From assembly GCA_021325435.1 (NCBI GenBank), contig JAJPHE010000138.1, forward strand, positions 1 to 64,000: a stretch of 64,000 nt of DNA. Reading direction: 5' to 3'. Each line of letters opens with the position of its first letter. The first letter of the stretch is position 1. The notes under the pieces were generated by a model, which saw only the letters and a program-made list of their open reading frames with translations, had not been told where the DNA came from and searched no databases. Source of the DNA: Actinomycetota bacterium. GTDB taxonomy: Bacteria > Actinomycetota > Acidimicrobiia > Acidimicrobiales > JAJPHE01. The position numbers and the translations under genes were made by a program. Shown one piece after another: positions 18,113 through 28,230 of the stretch.

Positions 18113-18646
18113 TCAGCGCCCGCCGGCGGGCGCCGGGGTCGAGATCCCGACGCCGCCGGTGGTGGTGGCGCCGTAACGCTGCTTCTCGCCCTCGAGGTCG
18201 AGCGGGCGGATCGAGCGGGCCGCCTCGAAGGCGGCCTCGTCCAGCAGGTCGGCGGGCACGACCCACGCCACCTCGAACTCGATTCCGTCGGGATCCTTGG
18301 CGTACAGGCTCTTGGTGGTGCCGTGGTCGCTGGCCCCGACCAGCGCTCCCCGCTCCGACAGGGCCCGGGCCAGCCGTTCGAGCTCCTCGAGGGTGTCGAC
18401 CTCCCAGGCCAGGTGGTAGAGGCCGACCGACCCCCGACCGGCGGAAGAGTCCGACACGCCCTCCCCCACGCTGAACAGGCCGATGTCGTGGTCGTTGGTG
18501 GACCCGGGCGCCTGCATGAACACCGCCCCCCGGAAGCCCTCGGCCCGCTTGATGCGGCGAAAGCCCAGCGCCTCCTCGTAGAAGGAGGCGGACCGGTCGG
18601 CGTCCCTGACGTATAGGACGGCGTGGTTGAGTCGCTGGATCGGCAT
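18113..18646 (-). CDS. VOC family (glyoxalase/dioxygenase-fold) protein
   Basis: INHAVLYVRDADRSASFYEEALGF-type start, YAKDPDGIEFEVAW. Confidence 0.85.
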   Translation of the reverse strand: MPIQRLNHAVLYVRDADRSASFYEEALGFRRIKRAEGFRGAVFMQAPGSTNDHDIGLFSVGEGVSDSSAGRGSVGLYHLAWEVDTLEELERLARALSERGALVGASDHGTTKSLYAKDPDGIEFEVAWVVPADLLDEAAFEAARSIRPLDLEGEKQRYGATTTGGVGISTPAPAGGR

Positions 18647-18724
18647 GGGGCCTCCTCCTAACCACCCGGCGGAAGGCGAGCGGACCCTCCGTGCAACACC
18701 GGCGGATGCCGGTTGCTTCCGGCC

Positions 18725-19528
18725 TCAGTCGCCGAAGACCGGCTCACGCTTCTCGAAGTAGGCGGTCACCGCCTCGACCTGGTTGGGCCCTCCGATCAGT
18801 GAGCCGATGGTGGAGCGCTCGGCGGCGAACTGGTCGGCCACGCTCACCAGCCCCGACTGGTTCAACAGCCGTTTGGCGCCCCGCACCGCGTCGGGGCTCT
18901 TGGCCGCAATCTCCCGCGCCAGACCGAGCGCGTCTTGGCGGGGGTTGTCGCTCAGCCGGGTGGCCAGCCCCAGGCGCACGGCCTCCTCACCGGAGACCAT
19001 CCGGCCGGTGAGGGTCAGCTCCTTGGCCACGTCGAGGCCCACCAGCCGGGGAAGCATCATGGTGCCGGTCATGTCGGGAACCAGCCCCCAGCGGATCTCG
19101 AGCACGGACAGGCGGGCGTCGGGCGCCACGACCCGGATGTCGGCGCCGAGGGCGATCTGGATGCCGCCCCCGAGGGCCACGCCGTGGATGGCGGCGATCA
19201 CCGGCGCCGGCATCTCGTGCCACACGTAGGCGGCCTGCTGACCCAGGTGAGTGATGCGACCGTCGGTGCGGCCGATCGAGCCCGTGTCGCGGTCGCCGTC
19301 GGCGGCCCCGGCCATGGCCTGAAAGCTGCCGAAGTCGAGCCCGGCGCAGAAGCCGCGCCCTTCGCCCGAGAGCACCACCGCCCGCACGGACCGGTCCTCC
19401 TTGAGGCGCTCGCCCGTGTCCACCAGGGCGGCGAACATCGCCGGATCGAGGGCATTGATCTTGTCGGGGCGGTTCAGCCGGACATCGGCGACACCACCCT
19501 CGACGGTCACCACCACGCGGTCGGACAT
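18725..19528 (-). CDS. Enoyl-CoA hydratase/isomerase family protein
   Basis: VRLNRPDKINALDPAMFAAL, GEGRGFCAGLDF, AIHGVALGGGIQIALGADIRVVAPDARLSVLEIRWGLVPD. Confidence 0.92.
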   Translation of the reverse strand: MSDRVVVTVEGGVADVRLNRPDKINALDPAMFAALVDTGERLKEDRSVRAVVLSGEGRGFCAGLDFGSFQAMAGAADGDRDTGSIGRTDGRITHLGQQAAYVWHEMPAPVIAAIHGVALGGGIQIALGADIRVVAPDARLSVLEIRWGLVPDMTGTMMLPRLVGLDVAKELTLTGRMVSGEEAVRLGLATRLSDNPRQDALGLAREIAAKSPDAVRGAKRLLNQSGLVSVADQFAAERSTIGSLIGGPNQVEAVTAYFEKREPVFGD

Positions 19529-19572
19529 GCTCGCCTCCTGTCGTTCGGGCCAGTCTTGCCCACCGGGCCGCC

Positions 19573-20046
19573 TCAAGCGTCGCCGAGCGGTCGGTCGAGG
19601 GCGACCTCGCGCATGGTCGTGAGGGCGAACACGGCCAGGTCCTCTCCCTGAAAGAAGCGGGTGGACACGAAGTTCGTCCGGCCCCGCTTCTTCTCCAGCC
19701 GGCTCTCGAGGACGAACCGGGGGCCGACGATCGGCTCGAAGTAGTCGATGCGCATATTGGTGGTCGCCAGCCACCGCCGCGGCCCCGCCTGCCCCCGCTC
19801 GGCGCCGGCCCGCACGGCGATCAAGTCCACGTAGGTCGGCGTGAACCCCCCGAACAGCTGACCCCTCGGGTTCTTGACCCGGTCGGGGAGGCCGGCCTCC
19901 ACCCGGAGGAAGCCGGTCTCCTCGGCGACGACCAGCCAGTCCCAGGCGTCGAGGAAGTCACCGGCCGGATGGCCCCGGCCGATCAGCCGCCCGGCCGGCG
20001 GCTGCGTCCAGGCCGCCACCGCGGCGACGTCAGGCTCTTCGGTCAC
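19573..20046 (-). CDS. PaaI/hotdog-fold thioesterase-like protein
   Basis: NPRGQLFGGFTPTYVDLIAVRAG...TTNMRIDYFEPIVGPRFVLESRLEKKRGRTNFVSTRFFQGEDLAVFALTTM. Confidence 0.75.
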   Translation of the reverse strand: MTEEPDVAAVAAWTQPPAGRLIGRGHPAGDFLDAWDWLVVAEETGFLRVEAGLPDRVKNPRGQLFGGFTPTYVDLIAVRAGAERGQAGPRRWLATTNMRIDYFEPIVGPRFVLESRLEKKRGRTNFVSTRFFQGEDLAVFALTTMREVALDRPLGDA

Positions 20047-20080
20047 CCGGGGAGTTGAGCAGAAGGGCGGCCCGGCGGTC

Positions 20081-20761
20081 TCATCGGGGAAGCCGCTCGA
20101 CGAAGGCGGCCCACAGCCGGTCGGCCAGCGCCGAGCGGTCGTCGACCAGATCGCCGAGGCCGGCCGACCAGCCCTGGAGCTCCCGCTCGGCCTCCCGCCG
20201 GTTGGTCCCCGCCACGAGGGAGGCGGCCTCGGTGGCGTCCCACTCGAGCAGCACGGCGCAGTGGAAGCGGGCGCCCGACCGCACCCGGCGCTGGGCGAGG
20301 CCGACCACCTTCCGCCCGGCGCAGCTCACCTCCCCGGCCCCGGTTCCCGCGAAGCACAGCACTCGGGCGAGGGACGACCTTCGGGCCCCGCCCCGGTGCA
20401 CCGCGGGGCGGGGGGCGCCGAGGGAGGTCAGGGCCCCGGCCCACACGTCACCAAGCCACTCGAAGGAGCGGCCCACGTCGTCGTGCCAGACAGGGTCGCC
20501 GGAGGGCAGGCACACGTCCACCCAAAGCAACCGACCGGGCCGCACGATCACCGCCCCCCCGCCGCTGCGGCGCCGGACCACAGCCAGACCGAGGCGGTCG
20601 GCGGTGGCCGGGTCGATGGTGTCGGCCGGTTGGGTGCTGCCGAGCACCACGGCGGCAGCCGTGGGGTCGCATCGGGTGGCCCGCCGGCGCAGAGGTTCGA
20701 GGGGCCGCTCGTGCAGCTGCCCCGGCGTCCCGGTCACCCGGGCGATCTCCCAGCTGCCCAA
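20081..20761 (-). CDS. Lipoate--protein ligase family protein
   Basis: AVVRRRSGGGAVIVRPGRLLWVDVCLP and GRKVVGLAQRRVRSGARFHCAVLLE (BPL/LplA fold motifs). Confidence 0.85.
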   Translation of the reverse strand: MGSWEIARVTGTPGQLHERPLEPLRRRATRCDPTAAAVVLGSTQPADTIDPATADRLGLAVVRRRSGGGAVIVRPGRLLWVDVCLPSGDPVWHDDVGRSFEWLGDVWAGALTSLGAPRPAVHRGGARRSSLARVLCFAGTGAGEVSCAGRKVVGLAQRRVRSGARFHCAVLLEWDATEAASLVAGTNRREAERELQGWSAGLGDLVDDRSALADRLWAAFVERLPR

Positions 20762-20767
20762 CGGGGC

Positions 20768-21277
20768 TCAGGCCGACAGGGCGGGGGTGATGCCGAGGTA
20801 GGCGTGCCAGTCGGCGCGGATGCCGCCCCCGGCGATCAGCGACCACATGCGGTCGCGGGGCTGGGCCGGCGAGGATCGCAACACCAGTCCGGCCTCGTGG
20901 GGCAGACGGTCCTCTTTGCGGGAATTGCACGGCCGGCAGCACGCCACCACGTTGTCCCAGGCGTGGGCCCCGCCCCTGCTGCGAGGAACCACGTGGTCGA
21001 TGTTCTCGGCGGCGGCCCCGCAGTACTGGCAACGGTGGCCGTCGCGGGCGAACACCGCCCGGCGGTTCAGGGCGACCCGGGTCTGGTAGGGAACCCTGAC
21101 ATATCGGGCGAGGCGCACCACGGAAGGCTCGGGCACGCTCAGCCGCTCGGAATGGAACACCCGCTCGGAGGAATGGACCATCTCCGCCCGTTCTTGCAGG
21201 ACCAGCACCAGCGCCCGCCGGGCCGCCACCACGCACAGAGGCTCGTAGGTGGCGTTGAGGACCAGCGAACGCGACAC
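20768..21277 (-). CDS. HNH endonuclease family protein
   Basis: VFARDGHRCQYCGAAAENIDHVVPRSRGGAHAWDNVVACCRPCNSRKEDR. Confidence 0.9.
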   Translation of the reverse strand: MSRSLVLNATYEPLCVVAARRALVLVLQERAEMVHSSERVFHSERLSVPEPSVVRLARYVRVPYQTRVALNRRAVFARDGHRCQYCGAAAENIDHVVPRSRGGAHAWDNVVACCRPCNSRKEDRLPHEAGLVLRSSPAQPRDRMWSLIAGGGIRADWHAYLGITPALSA

Positions 21278-21353
21278 CGGCCGGCTCCTTTAGCTGCCGA
21301 CCAGTTGGTGCCAGAGCCGGGTCCCCACCGCCCCGGCTGGTGGTATTCGCATG

Positions 21354-21626
21354 TCAGCCACGGTAGCCCCCCGGGCGCGGCTCACGTCGGCACCATTCGA
21401 GGTAGGCCACCAGGTCGTCCGGGCGGGGCCGGGCCTTCGGGTCGCCGTAGGCGGTCTCCATACGGAAGGCGAGGTAGGCCCGGCGGCCGAGCCGGCGACC
21501 GGACCGGCGACGACGGCGGGGCAGCAACCGGCCAGCCACGGCCAGCGCGGTGACCCAGAGGTCCGGCCGGCGGGCCACCGCCCCGATCGCCGCCGGCCAG
21601 CCCGCTACCGGGGCGTCTGGCTCCAA
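21354..21626 (-). CDS. Small unannotated protein (YLAFRMETAYGDPxxxPxPDDLVAYLEWCR)
   Basis: Frame overlaps the 3' end of the acyl-CoA dehydrogenase; TTG start at 21626 inferred; the track shows only a longer merged ORF (21354..21992). Confidence 0.55.
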   Translation of the reverse strand: MEPDAPVAGWPAAIGAVARRPDLWVTALAVAGRLLPRRRRRSGRRLGRRAYLAFRMETAYGDPKARPRPDDLVAYLEWCRREPRPGGYRG

Positions 21627-22852
21627 GGTCCGGTGTCGGCCTTCGGCTCCTTGGGGAGTCCGAGGACCATCTCGCCGAGAATGTTCCGCTGCACCTGCGA
21701 CGTGCCGGCGTAGATCGTGCCCGCCCGGGCGTTGAGGAACGTCCCCACCCAAGACGCGGTCGAGTTGGGCGCCCCCGGGCTGTCGGACTGAAAGGCGCTG
21801 CCCGGCGGCTTGCCCGACGGCACCAGCCCGTCCGGACCGAGGATGTCGAGGGCGAGCTCGGTGACCTTCTTGTGGTATTCGCTCCAGAACAGCTTGAAGA
21901 TCGACCCCTCCGGGCCGGGCTGCGCACCCTGAACGAAGCGGGTGAGGGTGCGGTATCCGAGATACCGCATGATCTCGACCTTCGAGTAGCACCAGGCCAT
22001 CCTCTGGCGGATGAGCGGGTCCTCACCGCGCCCGCGTTCGGCCACCAGGCGAAAGAGGCGGTCGAGCTCCTCACGGAACAGGATCGGCATGGTCGCCGCC
22101 GCCTCACCCCGCTCGTAGCCCAGCAGCGTCATAGCCACGGCCCAGCCGCCGTTGGGCTCGCCCAGCACGTTGTGGCGGGCGGTCCTGGCGTCGGTGAAGA
22201 AGACCTCGTTGAACTCGGCCTCGCCGGTGATCATGCGGATCGGCCGCACGTCCACGCCGGGCTGGTCCATGGGGCAGAGCAGGAACGTGATGCCCTTGTG
22301 CTTCGGCGAGTCCGGATCGGTGCGGGTCAGCACGAAGATCCAGTTGGCCAGGTGACCGGCGGAGTTCCAGATCTTCTGGCCGTTGATCACCCACTCGTCC
22401 CCGTCGAGGACGGCTCGGGTGCCGAGATTGGCCAGGTCGGAGCCGGCGTTGGGCTCGGAGTAGCCCTGGCACCAGACGTCCTCACCCGAGAGGATGCGGG
22501 GCAGGAAGTGGCGCTTCTGCTCCTCCGTGCCCCACTGGATGATGGTGTTGCCGACCATCTGGATGCTGAACACGTCGTTGGTTCCGCCGGTGGGCACACC
22601 GGCCCGGGCGAACTCCTCGGCGATGACGACCTGTTCCAGCGGGGTCAGCCCCGCCCCCCCGTACTCCTTGGGCCACGACACGGCCAGGTAGCCGTTCTCG
22701 TAGAGGACCCGCCGCCAGTCGCGGGTGAAGGACCGTTGGTCGTCCCTCTCGAGGGCGCCGAGCCCCTTCCAACCCGGCGGTAGGTGCTCGGACAGGAAGG
22801 CCTGCACCTTCTCGCGGAACTCCTCGGCCTCGGGCGGGTAGCGGACGTCCAT
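21605..22852 (-). CDS. Acyl-CoA dehydrogenase family protein
   Basis: CQGYSEPNAGSDLANLGTRAVLDGDEWVINGQKIWNSAGHLANWIFVLTRTD; C-terminal AGTIYAGTSQVQRNILGEMVLGLPKE. Confidence 0.95.
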   Translation of the reverse strand: MDVRYPPEAEEFREKVQAFLSEHLPPGWKGLGALERDDQRSFTRDWRRVLYENGYLAVSWPKEYGGAGLTPLEQVVIAEEFARAGVPTGGTNDVFSIQMVGNTIIQWGTEEQKRHFLPRILSGEDVWCQGYSEPNAGSDLANLGTRAVLDGDEWVINGQKIWNSAGHLANWIFVLTRTDPDSPKHKGITFLLCPMDQPGVDVRPIRMITGEAEFNEVFFTDARTARHNVLGEPNGGWAVAMTLLGYERGEAAATMPILFREELDRLFRLVAERGRGEDPLIRQRMAWCYSKVEIMRYLGYRTLTRFVQGAQPGPEGSIFKLFWSEYHKKVTELALDILGPDGLVPSGKPPGSAFQSDSPGAPNSTASWVGTFLNARAGTIYAGTSQVQRNILGEMVLGLPKEPKADTGPWSQTPR

Positions 22853-22864
22853 GGTGGCGCCAGG

Positions 22865-23719
22865 CTAGGGCGGAGGCCCGGCCAGCGCCCGCCAGGCCAC
22901 GGCCGCCCCGCCGATCACTCCGCCGGTCGAGCCCAGCCGCGACGGCACGACCCGCGTGCCCCGGGCGAAGCCGATGCGGCAGCGGCGGTTGACCTCGCGC
23001 TGGGCGGCGGCGAAGAAGGGTTCCCCGAACCCGAGGGCGACCGAGCCGCCGACGGCGGCCAGCTGAAGGTCGAGCAGGTTGGCCACCGACGCCACAGCCC
23101 GGCCGACCAGGGTGCCGGTGCGGCGGACGACCTCGGGGCCGGCCTCGGCCGCGGGGCGGCCGGTGGCGGCGGCGATCGAGGGCCCGGAGGCCTCGGCCTC
23201 GAGGCAGCCCCGGGCCCCGCAGGCGCAGCGGCGGCCCCCGGGCGTCACGATCACGTGGCCGATGTGCCCGGCGTTTCCGCCGGCGCCGTCCAACAGGCGT
23301 CCGTCGAGAACCACGCCTCCTCCGACCCCGGTGGATACGACCATGGCGACGAAGTTGTCGACTCCGGCGGCGGCCCCGACCCAGCCCTCGGCGAGGGCCA
23401 GGGCCTTGGCGTCGTTGTCCACGAAGGTCGCCAGCCCGGTCAGCTCGGAGAGCCTCCGGCGCAGGGGGAAGTCGCGCCATCCGGGGATGTTGAGCGGGGA
23501 CACCAGCTCATCCGTCATGGGCCCCCCGCACCCGACGCCGCACGCCACCGGATCGCCGTCGAGGCGACCCACCAGTGCCGCCAGGGCGGCGAAGAGCGTC
23601 TCGGCGTCGGCGCCCGGCGGCGTGTCACACCGCTCCCAGGCCAGCACGGCACCGTCCTCATCGACCAGTCCCGCGGCCAGTTTCGTGCCGCCGACGTCGA
23701 TCGCCAGGCAGGTGCGCAC
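22865..23719 (-). CDS. ROK family sugar kinase (glucokinase-like)
   Basis: CLAIDVGGTKLAAGLVDEDG, VSTGVGGGVVLDGRLLDGAGGNAGHIGHVIV, CACGARGCLEAEASG. Confidence 0.93.
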   Translation of the reverse strand: MRTCLAIDVGGTKLAAGLVDEDGAVLAWERCDTPPGADAETLFAALAALVGRLDGDPVACGVGCGGPMTDELVSPLNIPGWRDFPLRRRLSELTGLATFVDNDAKALALAEGWVGAAAGVDNFVAMVVSTGVGGGVVLDGRLLDGAGGNAGHIGHVIVTPGGRRCACGARGCLEAEASGPSIAAATGRPAAEAGPEVVRRTGTLVGRAVASVANLLDLQLAAVGGSVALGFGEPFFAAAQREVNRRCRIGFARGTRVVPSRLGSTGGVIGGAAVAWRALAGPPP

Positions 23720-23782
23720 CGGGGCAAGCTACCGAGCGTCGGCCATTAGGCTCGCGCCGCCCAGCATCATCCTGGAGGCCTG

Positions 23783-24760
23783 GTGGCGAGGCAGCGACCG
23801 CTTGACATCAACTCATTCGCCGAGCGGTTCGAGGCGATCGCCACCAACGTTGAGAAGGTCATCCGGGGCAAGGACGAGGTGGTGCGCCTGGCCCTCACCT
23901 GCATGGTCGCCGAGGGCCACCTGTTGATCGAGGACGTGCCGGGCGTGGGGAAGACCAGCCTGGCCAAGGCCCTGGCCGCGTCGCTCGACTGCGAATGGCG
24001 CCGGATCCAGTTCACCCCTGACCTGCTGCCCTCCGACGTGACGGGGGTGACCGTCTACAACCGGGCCAGCTCGGAGTTCGACTTCCGGCACGGGCCGGTC
24101 TTTGCCGAGATAGTCCTCGCCGACGAGATCAACCGCGCTTCTCCCCGCACCCAGTCGGCTCTGCTCGAGGCTATGGAGGAGCGCCAGGTGACGGTGGACA
24201 CCAGCACCTACCGGCTGCCTAGCCCGTTCATGGTCATCGCCACCCAGAACCCGATCGAGCACCAGGGCACCTACCCGCTGCCCGACAGCCAGCTCGACCG
24301 CTTTCTGATGCGCATCGACGTGGGGTACCCCGATCGCGCGTCTGAAGTCGACATCCTCGAGTCGCGCTCGGGGGTGGAGCCCCTCGACGAGCTGCGCCCG
24401 GTGGCGACCACGTCCGACATCAACGCCATGGTCGGCGCCGCCCACAGCGTGCACGTGGCCCCGTCGATCCGCTCCTACATCGTCGATCTGGCCGACACCA
24501 CCCGGGGCCACCCCGCCCTGGCGCTCGGCATGTCGCCCCGCTCGTCACTCGCCCTGCAGCGGGCGGCCCGGGCCCGAGCGGCGTCGCTGGGACGCGACTA
24601 CGTGATCCCCGACGACGTGAAGTCCCTCGCCGCGCCGGTCCTCGAGCACCGGCTCACCCTGTCCGCCGAGGCGGACATGTCGGGCACGGACGTGAGCGAG
24701 GTGCTGACCGAGGTGCTCTCCACCGTTCCGGTACCGACCGGCCGGGCCGCGACCGGCTGA
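23783..24760 (+). CDS. MoxR family AAA+ ATPase
   Basis: [103 protein letters not shown]. Confidence 0.96.
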   Translation: MARQRPLDINSFAERFEAIATNVEKVIRGKDEVVRLALTCMVAEGHLLIEDVPGVGKTSLAKALAASLDCEWRRIQFTPDLLPSDVTGVTVYNRASSEFDFRHGPVFAEIVLADEINRASPRTQSALLEAMEERQVTVDTSTYRLPSPFMVIATQNPIEHQGTYPLPDSQLDRFLMRIDVGYPDRASEVDILESRSGVEPLDELRPVATTSDINAMVGAAHSVHVAPSIRSYIVDLADTTRGHPALALGMSPRSSLALQRAARARAASLGRDYVIPDDVKSLAAPVLEHRLTLSAEADMSGTDVSEVLTEVLSTVPVPTGRAATG

Positions 24761-24763
24761 GGC

Positions 24764-25939
24764 GTGCCCACCCGCCGCGGCTGGCTCATGGCGGGGGGGA
24801 CGGTGGCCCTCGTCCTGGGCGGGCGCATCCTCGGTCTGGTCCAGTTGTACTCCCTCGCCGCGGCGGCCGGTGCTGCGGTGGTGGCGGCCCTCCTATACGT
24901 GCGCACCGTGCGCGTCACCCTCGACGGCAGGAGGAGGGTGCGACCGGCCCGGGTACACCTGGGGGCCGACTGCCGGGTGGAGCTGGCCCTCACCAACCGG
25001 GGAAGGACCCGGACCCCCCCGCTGATGGCGGTGGAGCCCTTCGGCGACGGCTCGTCGGCCGCCCGGCTACGGGTTCCGCCCCTGGGCCCCGGTCAGTCCG
25101 CCCGGGCCTCGTACCGGGTGCCGACCGACCGGCGCGGCCGCTTCCGTCTCGGTCCCCTGCGCCTGGTGCTGGAGGACCCGTTCTCGCTGGCCCGGGCCTC
25201 GGTGCCGGCCGCGCCGGCCGGGTCCGTCATCGTGTTCCCGCGCATCGAGCGCCTGGGTGGCCTGCCGCCCGCGCCGGGCAACGACCCCCACTCCGGCACC
25301 GTCGAGCGGGCCGGCCGGCTTCCGGGGGAGGAGTTCTACGCCCTACGCCCCTACCAGGTCGGTGACGACCTGCGCCGGGTTCACTGGCCTTCCACGGCGC
25401 GGACCGGTGAGCTGATGATCCGCCAGCTGGAGCTGCCCTGGCAGCATCGGGCCACGGTCGTGCTCGACGTGCGCCCGTCGGTGCACAGCGCCGCCTCTTT
25501 GGAGACCGCAGTGTCGGCTGCCGCGTCGATTCTCACCGGGTCGCACCGGGCCGGGGCCCAGATCCGGCTGGTCACCACGGGCGGGGCCGACTCCGACTTC
25601 GGGTCGGACCACGCCCATTGGGAGGCGCTCCTCGCCACGCTGGCGCCGGTGCGGCTCAGCGCGGCGGCGGACCTGCGTAGGACCCTGACCCGCCTGGTGC
25701 GCCGCGGCGCCGGATCGGCGGTGGCGGTGGTGTCCACCTCGGCCCTGTCGGCGCCCGAGGCCCGCGCCGTCGCCCGACTGCACGAGGCGGCCGGTTTGGT
25801 GGTCCTGGTGTCGGTGGAGGAGGACGGCCGAGGCGCCGCCCTCGGCGTCCCCGCCCGGCTTCCCGTGGTCCGGGTGGGGCCCGACCGCCCTATCTCGGTC
25901 AGTTGGCAGCGTTGGGTCCGGGCCGGGGTGGCGCGCTGA
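24764..25939 (+). CDS. DUF58 domain-containing protein
   Basis: [49 protein letters not shown]; directly follows MoxR. Confidence 0.92.
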   Translation: MPTRRGWLMAGGTVALVLGGRILGLVQLYSLAAAAGAAVVAALLYVRTVRVTLDGRRRVRPARVHLGADCRVELALTNRGRTRTPPLMAVEPFGDGSSAARLRVPPLGPGQSARASYRVPTDRRGRFRLGPLRLVLEDPFSLARASVPAAPAGSVIVFPRIERLGGLPPAPGNDPHSGTVERAGRLPGEEFYALRPYQVGDDLRRVHWPSTARTGELMIRQLELPWQHRATVVLDVRPSVHSAASLETAVSAAASILTGSHRAGAQIRLVTTGGADSDFGSDHAHWEALLATLAPVRLSAAADLRRTLTRLVRRGAGSAVAVVSTSALSAPEARAVARLHEAAGLVVLVSVEEDGRGAALGVPARLPVVRVGPDRPISVSWQRWVRAGVAR

Positions 25940-28230
25940 GCACCCGGGCGCCTTCCCGCCCGCTGCCCCGGCCCGACGTGGGCGAAGGGGCCCTCCGCTC
26001 GCTGCCGGCGACGGTGGCCCTCACCGTCCTCACCTGTGTGACCGCCGCCACCATGGGGGCGCTGTTCCGCGACGGGTCGTGGGTCGGTCGGGTCGTTGGT
26101 GCCGCTCTGGTTTGCCACGCCGTGCTGTGGGCGGCCCGGCGCTGGCGGATGGCCCAGCCGGCGGCGGCGCTGACGGCGGTGGTCGCCGTCTTCCTCTTCG
26201 CCTGCTGGGCGCTATTCCCGCACACGACGCTGCTCGGCCTGCCCACCGGACGGACGTTCAGCTCGGTCGGGGGCGCCTTCCACGACACCCGGAGGGCGTT
26301 CAGCGCCCTGGTGCCGCCGGTGCCGAGCCTTCCCGGCTTCGTTCTGTCCGCCATGGCCGGGGTGACGATCGTGGCCGTGCTGAGCGACTGGGCGGCCTTC
26401 CGCCTCCAGGCTCCCCTCGAGGCGGTGGTGCCCGCCCTGGCCACCTTGATCTTCGTGGCCCTCCTCGCCCGCGACTCCAATGGCCTGGGCTGGGTCGCCG
26501 GCTTCGTCCTCACCACGGGCTGCTTCCTGCTGCTGCACCGGGCCGGACAGGACCGGGGCGGTCCCCGGTTCGCCGGGCGCGCCTTTCCCCTCGTCACCCG
26601 GGGCGGCCTGGTCCTGACGGCGGTGGCGGTGCTGGCCTCGGTGGCGGTGGGCCCCCACCTGCCGGGGGCGCGGTCACCGGGGTTGGTCAACGTGCACGGG
26701 GGTGCGGCGGGCGGGGAGTCGCGCCGCACCACCATCAGCCCGCTGGTGGACATTCGCACCCGGCTGGTGCAGGAAAGCAACCTCCAGCTGTTCACCGTCC
26801 GGGCCGGTTCCGCCCAGTACTGGCGGCTGACCGCCCTCGATCACTTCGACGGAGACATCTGGTCGTCCGACGAGAGCTACTCCAACATCCGCGGCGCCCT
26901 GCCGGTCGCCGTCCCCCCGACGGGCACCTCCACGGTGGCCCAGGCCTACTCGGTGAGCGGGCTGGGCAGCATCTGGCTGCCCGCCGCCTACCTGCCGGTG
27001 TCGGAAACCGGTGCTCCGGCGGCGAGCTGGGACGCCCGCTCGGCCAGCCTCATCAGCTCGGCGCCCACGTCCGACGGCCTGGCCTACTCGGTGGTGTCAG
27101 CCGTGCCCGCTTTCAACGCCGCCGAGCTGCGCACGGCCGAGCTGGCCAACGTCGACCCCACCTACCTCGCCCTTCCGCCGGTGCCGTCCGACGTTCTCAG
27201 CCTGGCCCGGCGCATCACCGCCGGCTTGCCCACCGCCTACGACAAGGCCCGGGCCTTGCAGGACTACCTGCGCAACCACTACAGCTACAGCCTCTCCGTC
27301 CCCCCGGGACACAGCTACTCGGCCCTCCAGCAGTTCCTGTTCGTCACCCGGCGCGGCTACTGCGAGCAGTTCGCCGGCTCCTACGCGGTGATGGCCCGCG
27401 CCGTCGGGCTTCCCACCCGGGTGGCGGTCGGTTTCACCCCCGGAACGCTCGGCTCCGACGGCCTCTGGCACGTCTACGGGCTCCACGCCCACGCCTGGCC
27501 CGAGGTTCAGCTGGGCCGGTTCGGGTGGGTCGCCTTCGACCCGACGCCGGGCCGGGGCATACCCGGAGGAACCGCCTACACCGGGCTGCCAGCCGAGCAG
27601 GCCAGCCCGACCGGGCCGGGCGGGGTGGCGGTCCCGGCGGTGCCGGCCGCCACTCCCACCACCTCGGCCACCCGCACGCCGCCCACCACGGCGGCGCCGG
27701 TCAGCCCGCCCGGGGCCCACCGGGCGCCCAAAGCTCCGGTGCGGCCGGCCCGGCCGTTCCCGTGGCGACTGGTGGCCGTGCTGGCTTCGGTAGCCGCGCT
27801 GGCGGCGGCATGGCTGGTCGGAGTGCCCGCAGCCAAGGCCCGACGCCGAAGCCGGAGACGGCGCCGGGCCGCCGACGACGCCGCCCGCATCCTGGTGGCC
27901 TGGGAGGAGGCGGCCGAACGGCTGGCCGCCGCTGGCTGGGCCCGCCAGCCGCCGGAGACCTACCTCGAGCACGCCCGGCGGGCGGCGGTGGGGGCCGGCC
28001 TGTCACCCCCTGTCGCTGATTCGCTGGGAGCCCTGGCCGCCCAGGCGGCCGGGGCTGCCTACGGGTCAAATGGGCATCGGCCCGAGGACGTAGCCCTCGC
28101 CTGCCGCCGGGCGCTCGAGGTCGAGGAGGCGGTGCTGGCCGGTGCCGGCCGGTGGCGGCGGATGGCGTGGGAGACCGACCCCCGCCCTATCCGGTCGGCT
28201 GCCCGACCGTCCGTGCGTGGCGGATCATGA
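25903..28230 (+). CDS. TgpA/DUF3488 transglutaminase-like membrane protein
   Basis: Multiple TM segments, then RRGYCEQFAGSYAVMARAVGLPTRVAVGFTPG...HVYGLHAHAWPEVQLGRFGWVAFDPTPG; start uncertain (GTG at 25978 also possible). Confidence 0.92.
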   Translation: MAALGPGRGGALSTRAPSRPLPRPDVGEGALRSLPATVALTVLTCVTAATMGALFRDGSWVGRVVGAALVCHAVLWAARRWRMAQPAAALTAVVAVFLFACWALFPHTTLLGLPTGRTFSSVGGAFHDTRRAFSALVPPVPSLPGFVLSAMAGVTIVAVLSDWAAFRLQAPLEAVVPALATLIFVALLARDSNGLGWVAGFVLTTGCFLLLHRAGQDRGGPRFAGRAFPLVTRGGLVLTAVAVLASVAVGPHLPGARSPGLVNVHGGAAGGESRRTTISPLVDIRTRLVQESNLQLFTVRAGSAQYWRLTALDHFDGDIWSSDESYSNIRGALPVAVPPTGTSTVAQAYSVSGLGSIWLPAAYLPVSETGAPAASWDARSASLISSAPTSDGLAYSVVSAVPAFNAAELRTAELANVDPTYLALPPVPSDVLSLARRITAGLPTAYDKARALQDYLRNHYSYSLSVPPGHSYSALQQFLFVTRRGYCEQFAGSYAVMARAVGLPTRVAVGFTPGTLGSDGLWHVYGLHAHAWPEVQLGRFGWVAFDPTPGRGIPGGTAYTGLPAEQASPTGPGGVAVPAVPAATPTTSATRTPPTTAAPVSPPGAHRAPKAPVRPARPFPWRLVAVLASVAALAAAWLVGVPAAKARRRSRRRRRAADDAARILVAWEEAAERLAAAGWARQPPETYLEHARRAAVGAGLSPPVADSLGALAAQAAGAAYGSNGHRPEDVALACRRALEVEEAVLAGAGRWRRMAWETDPRPIRSAARPSVRGGS

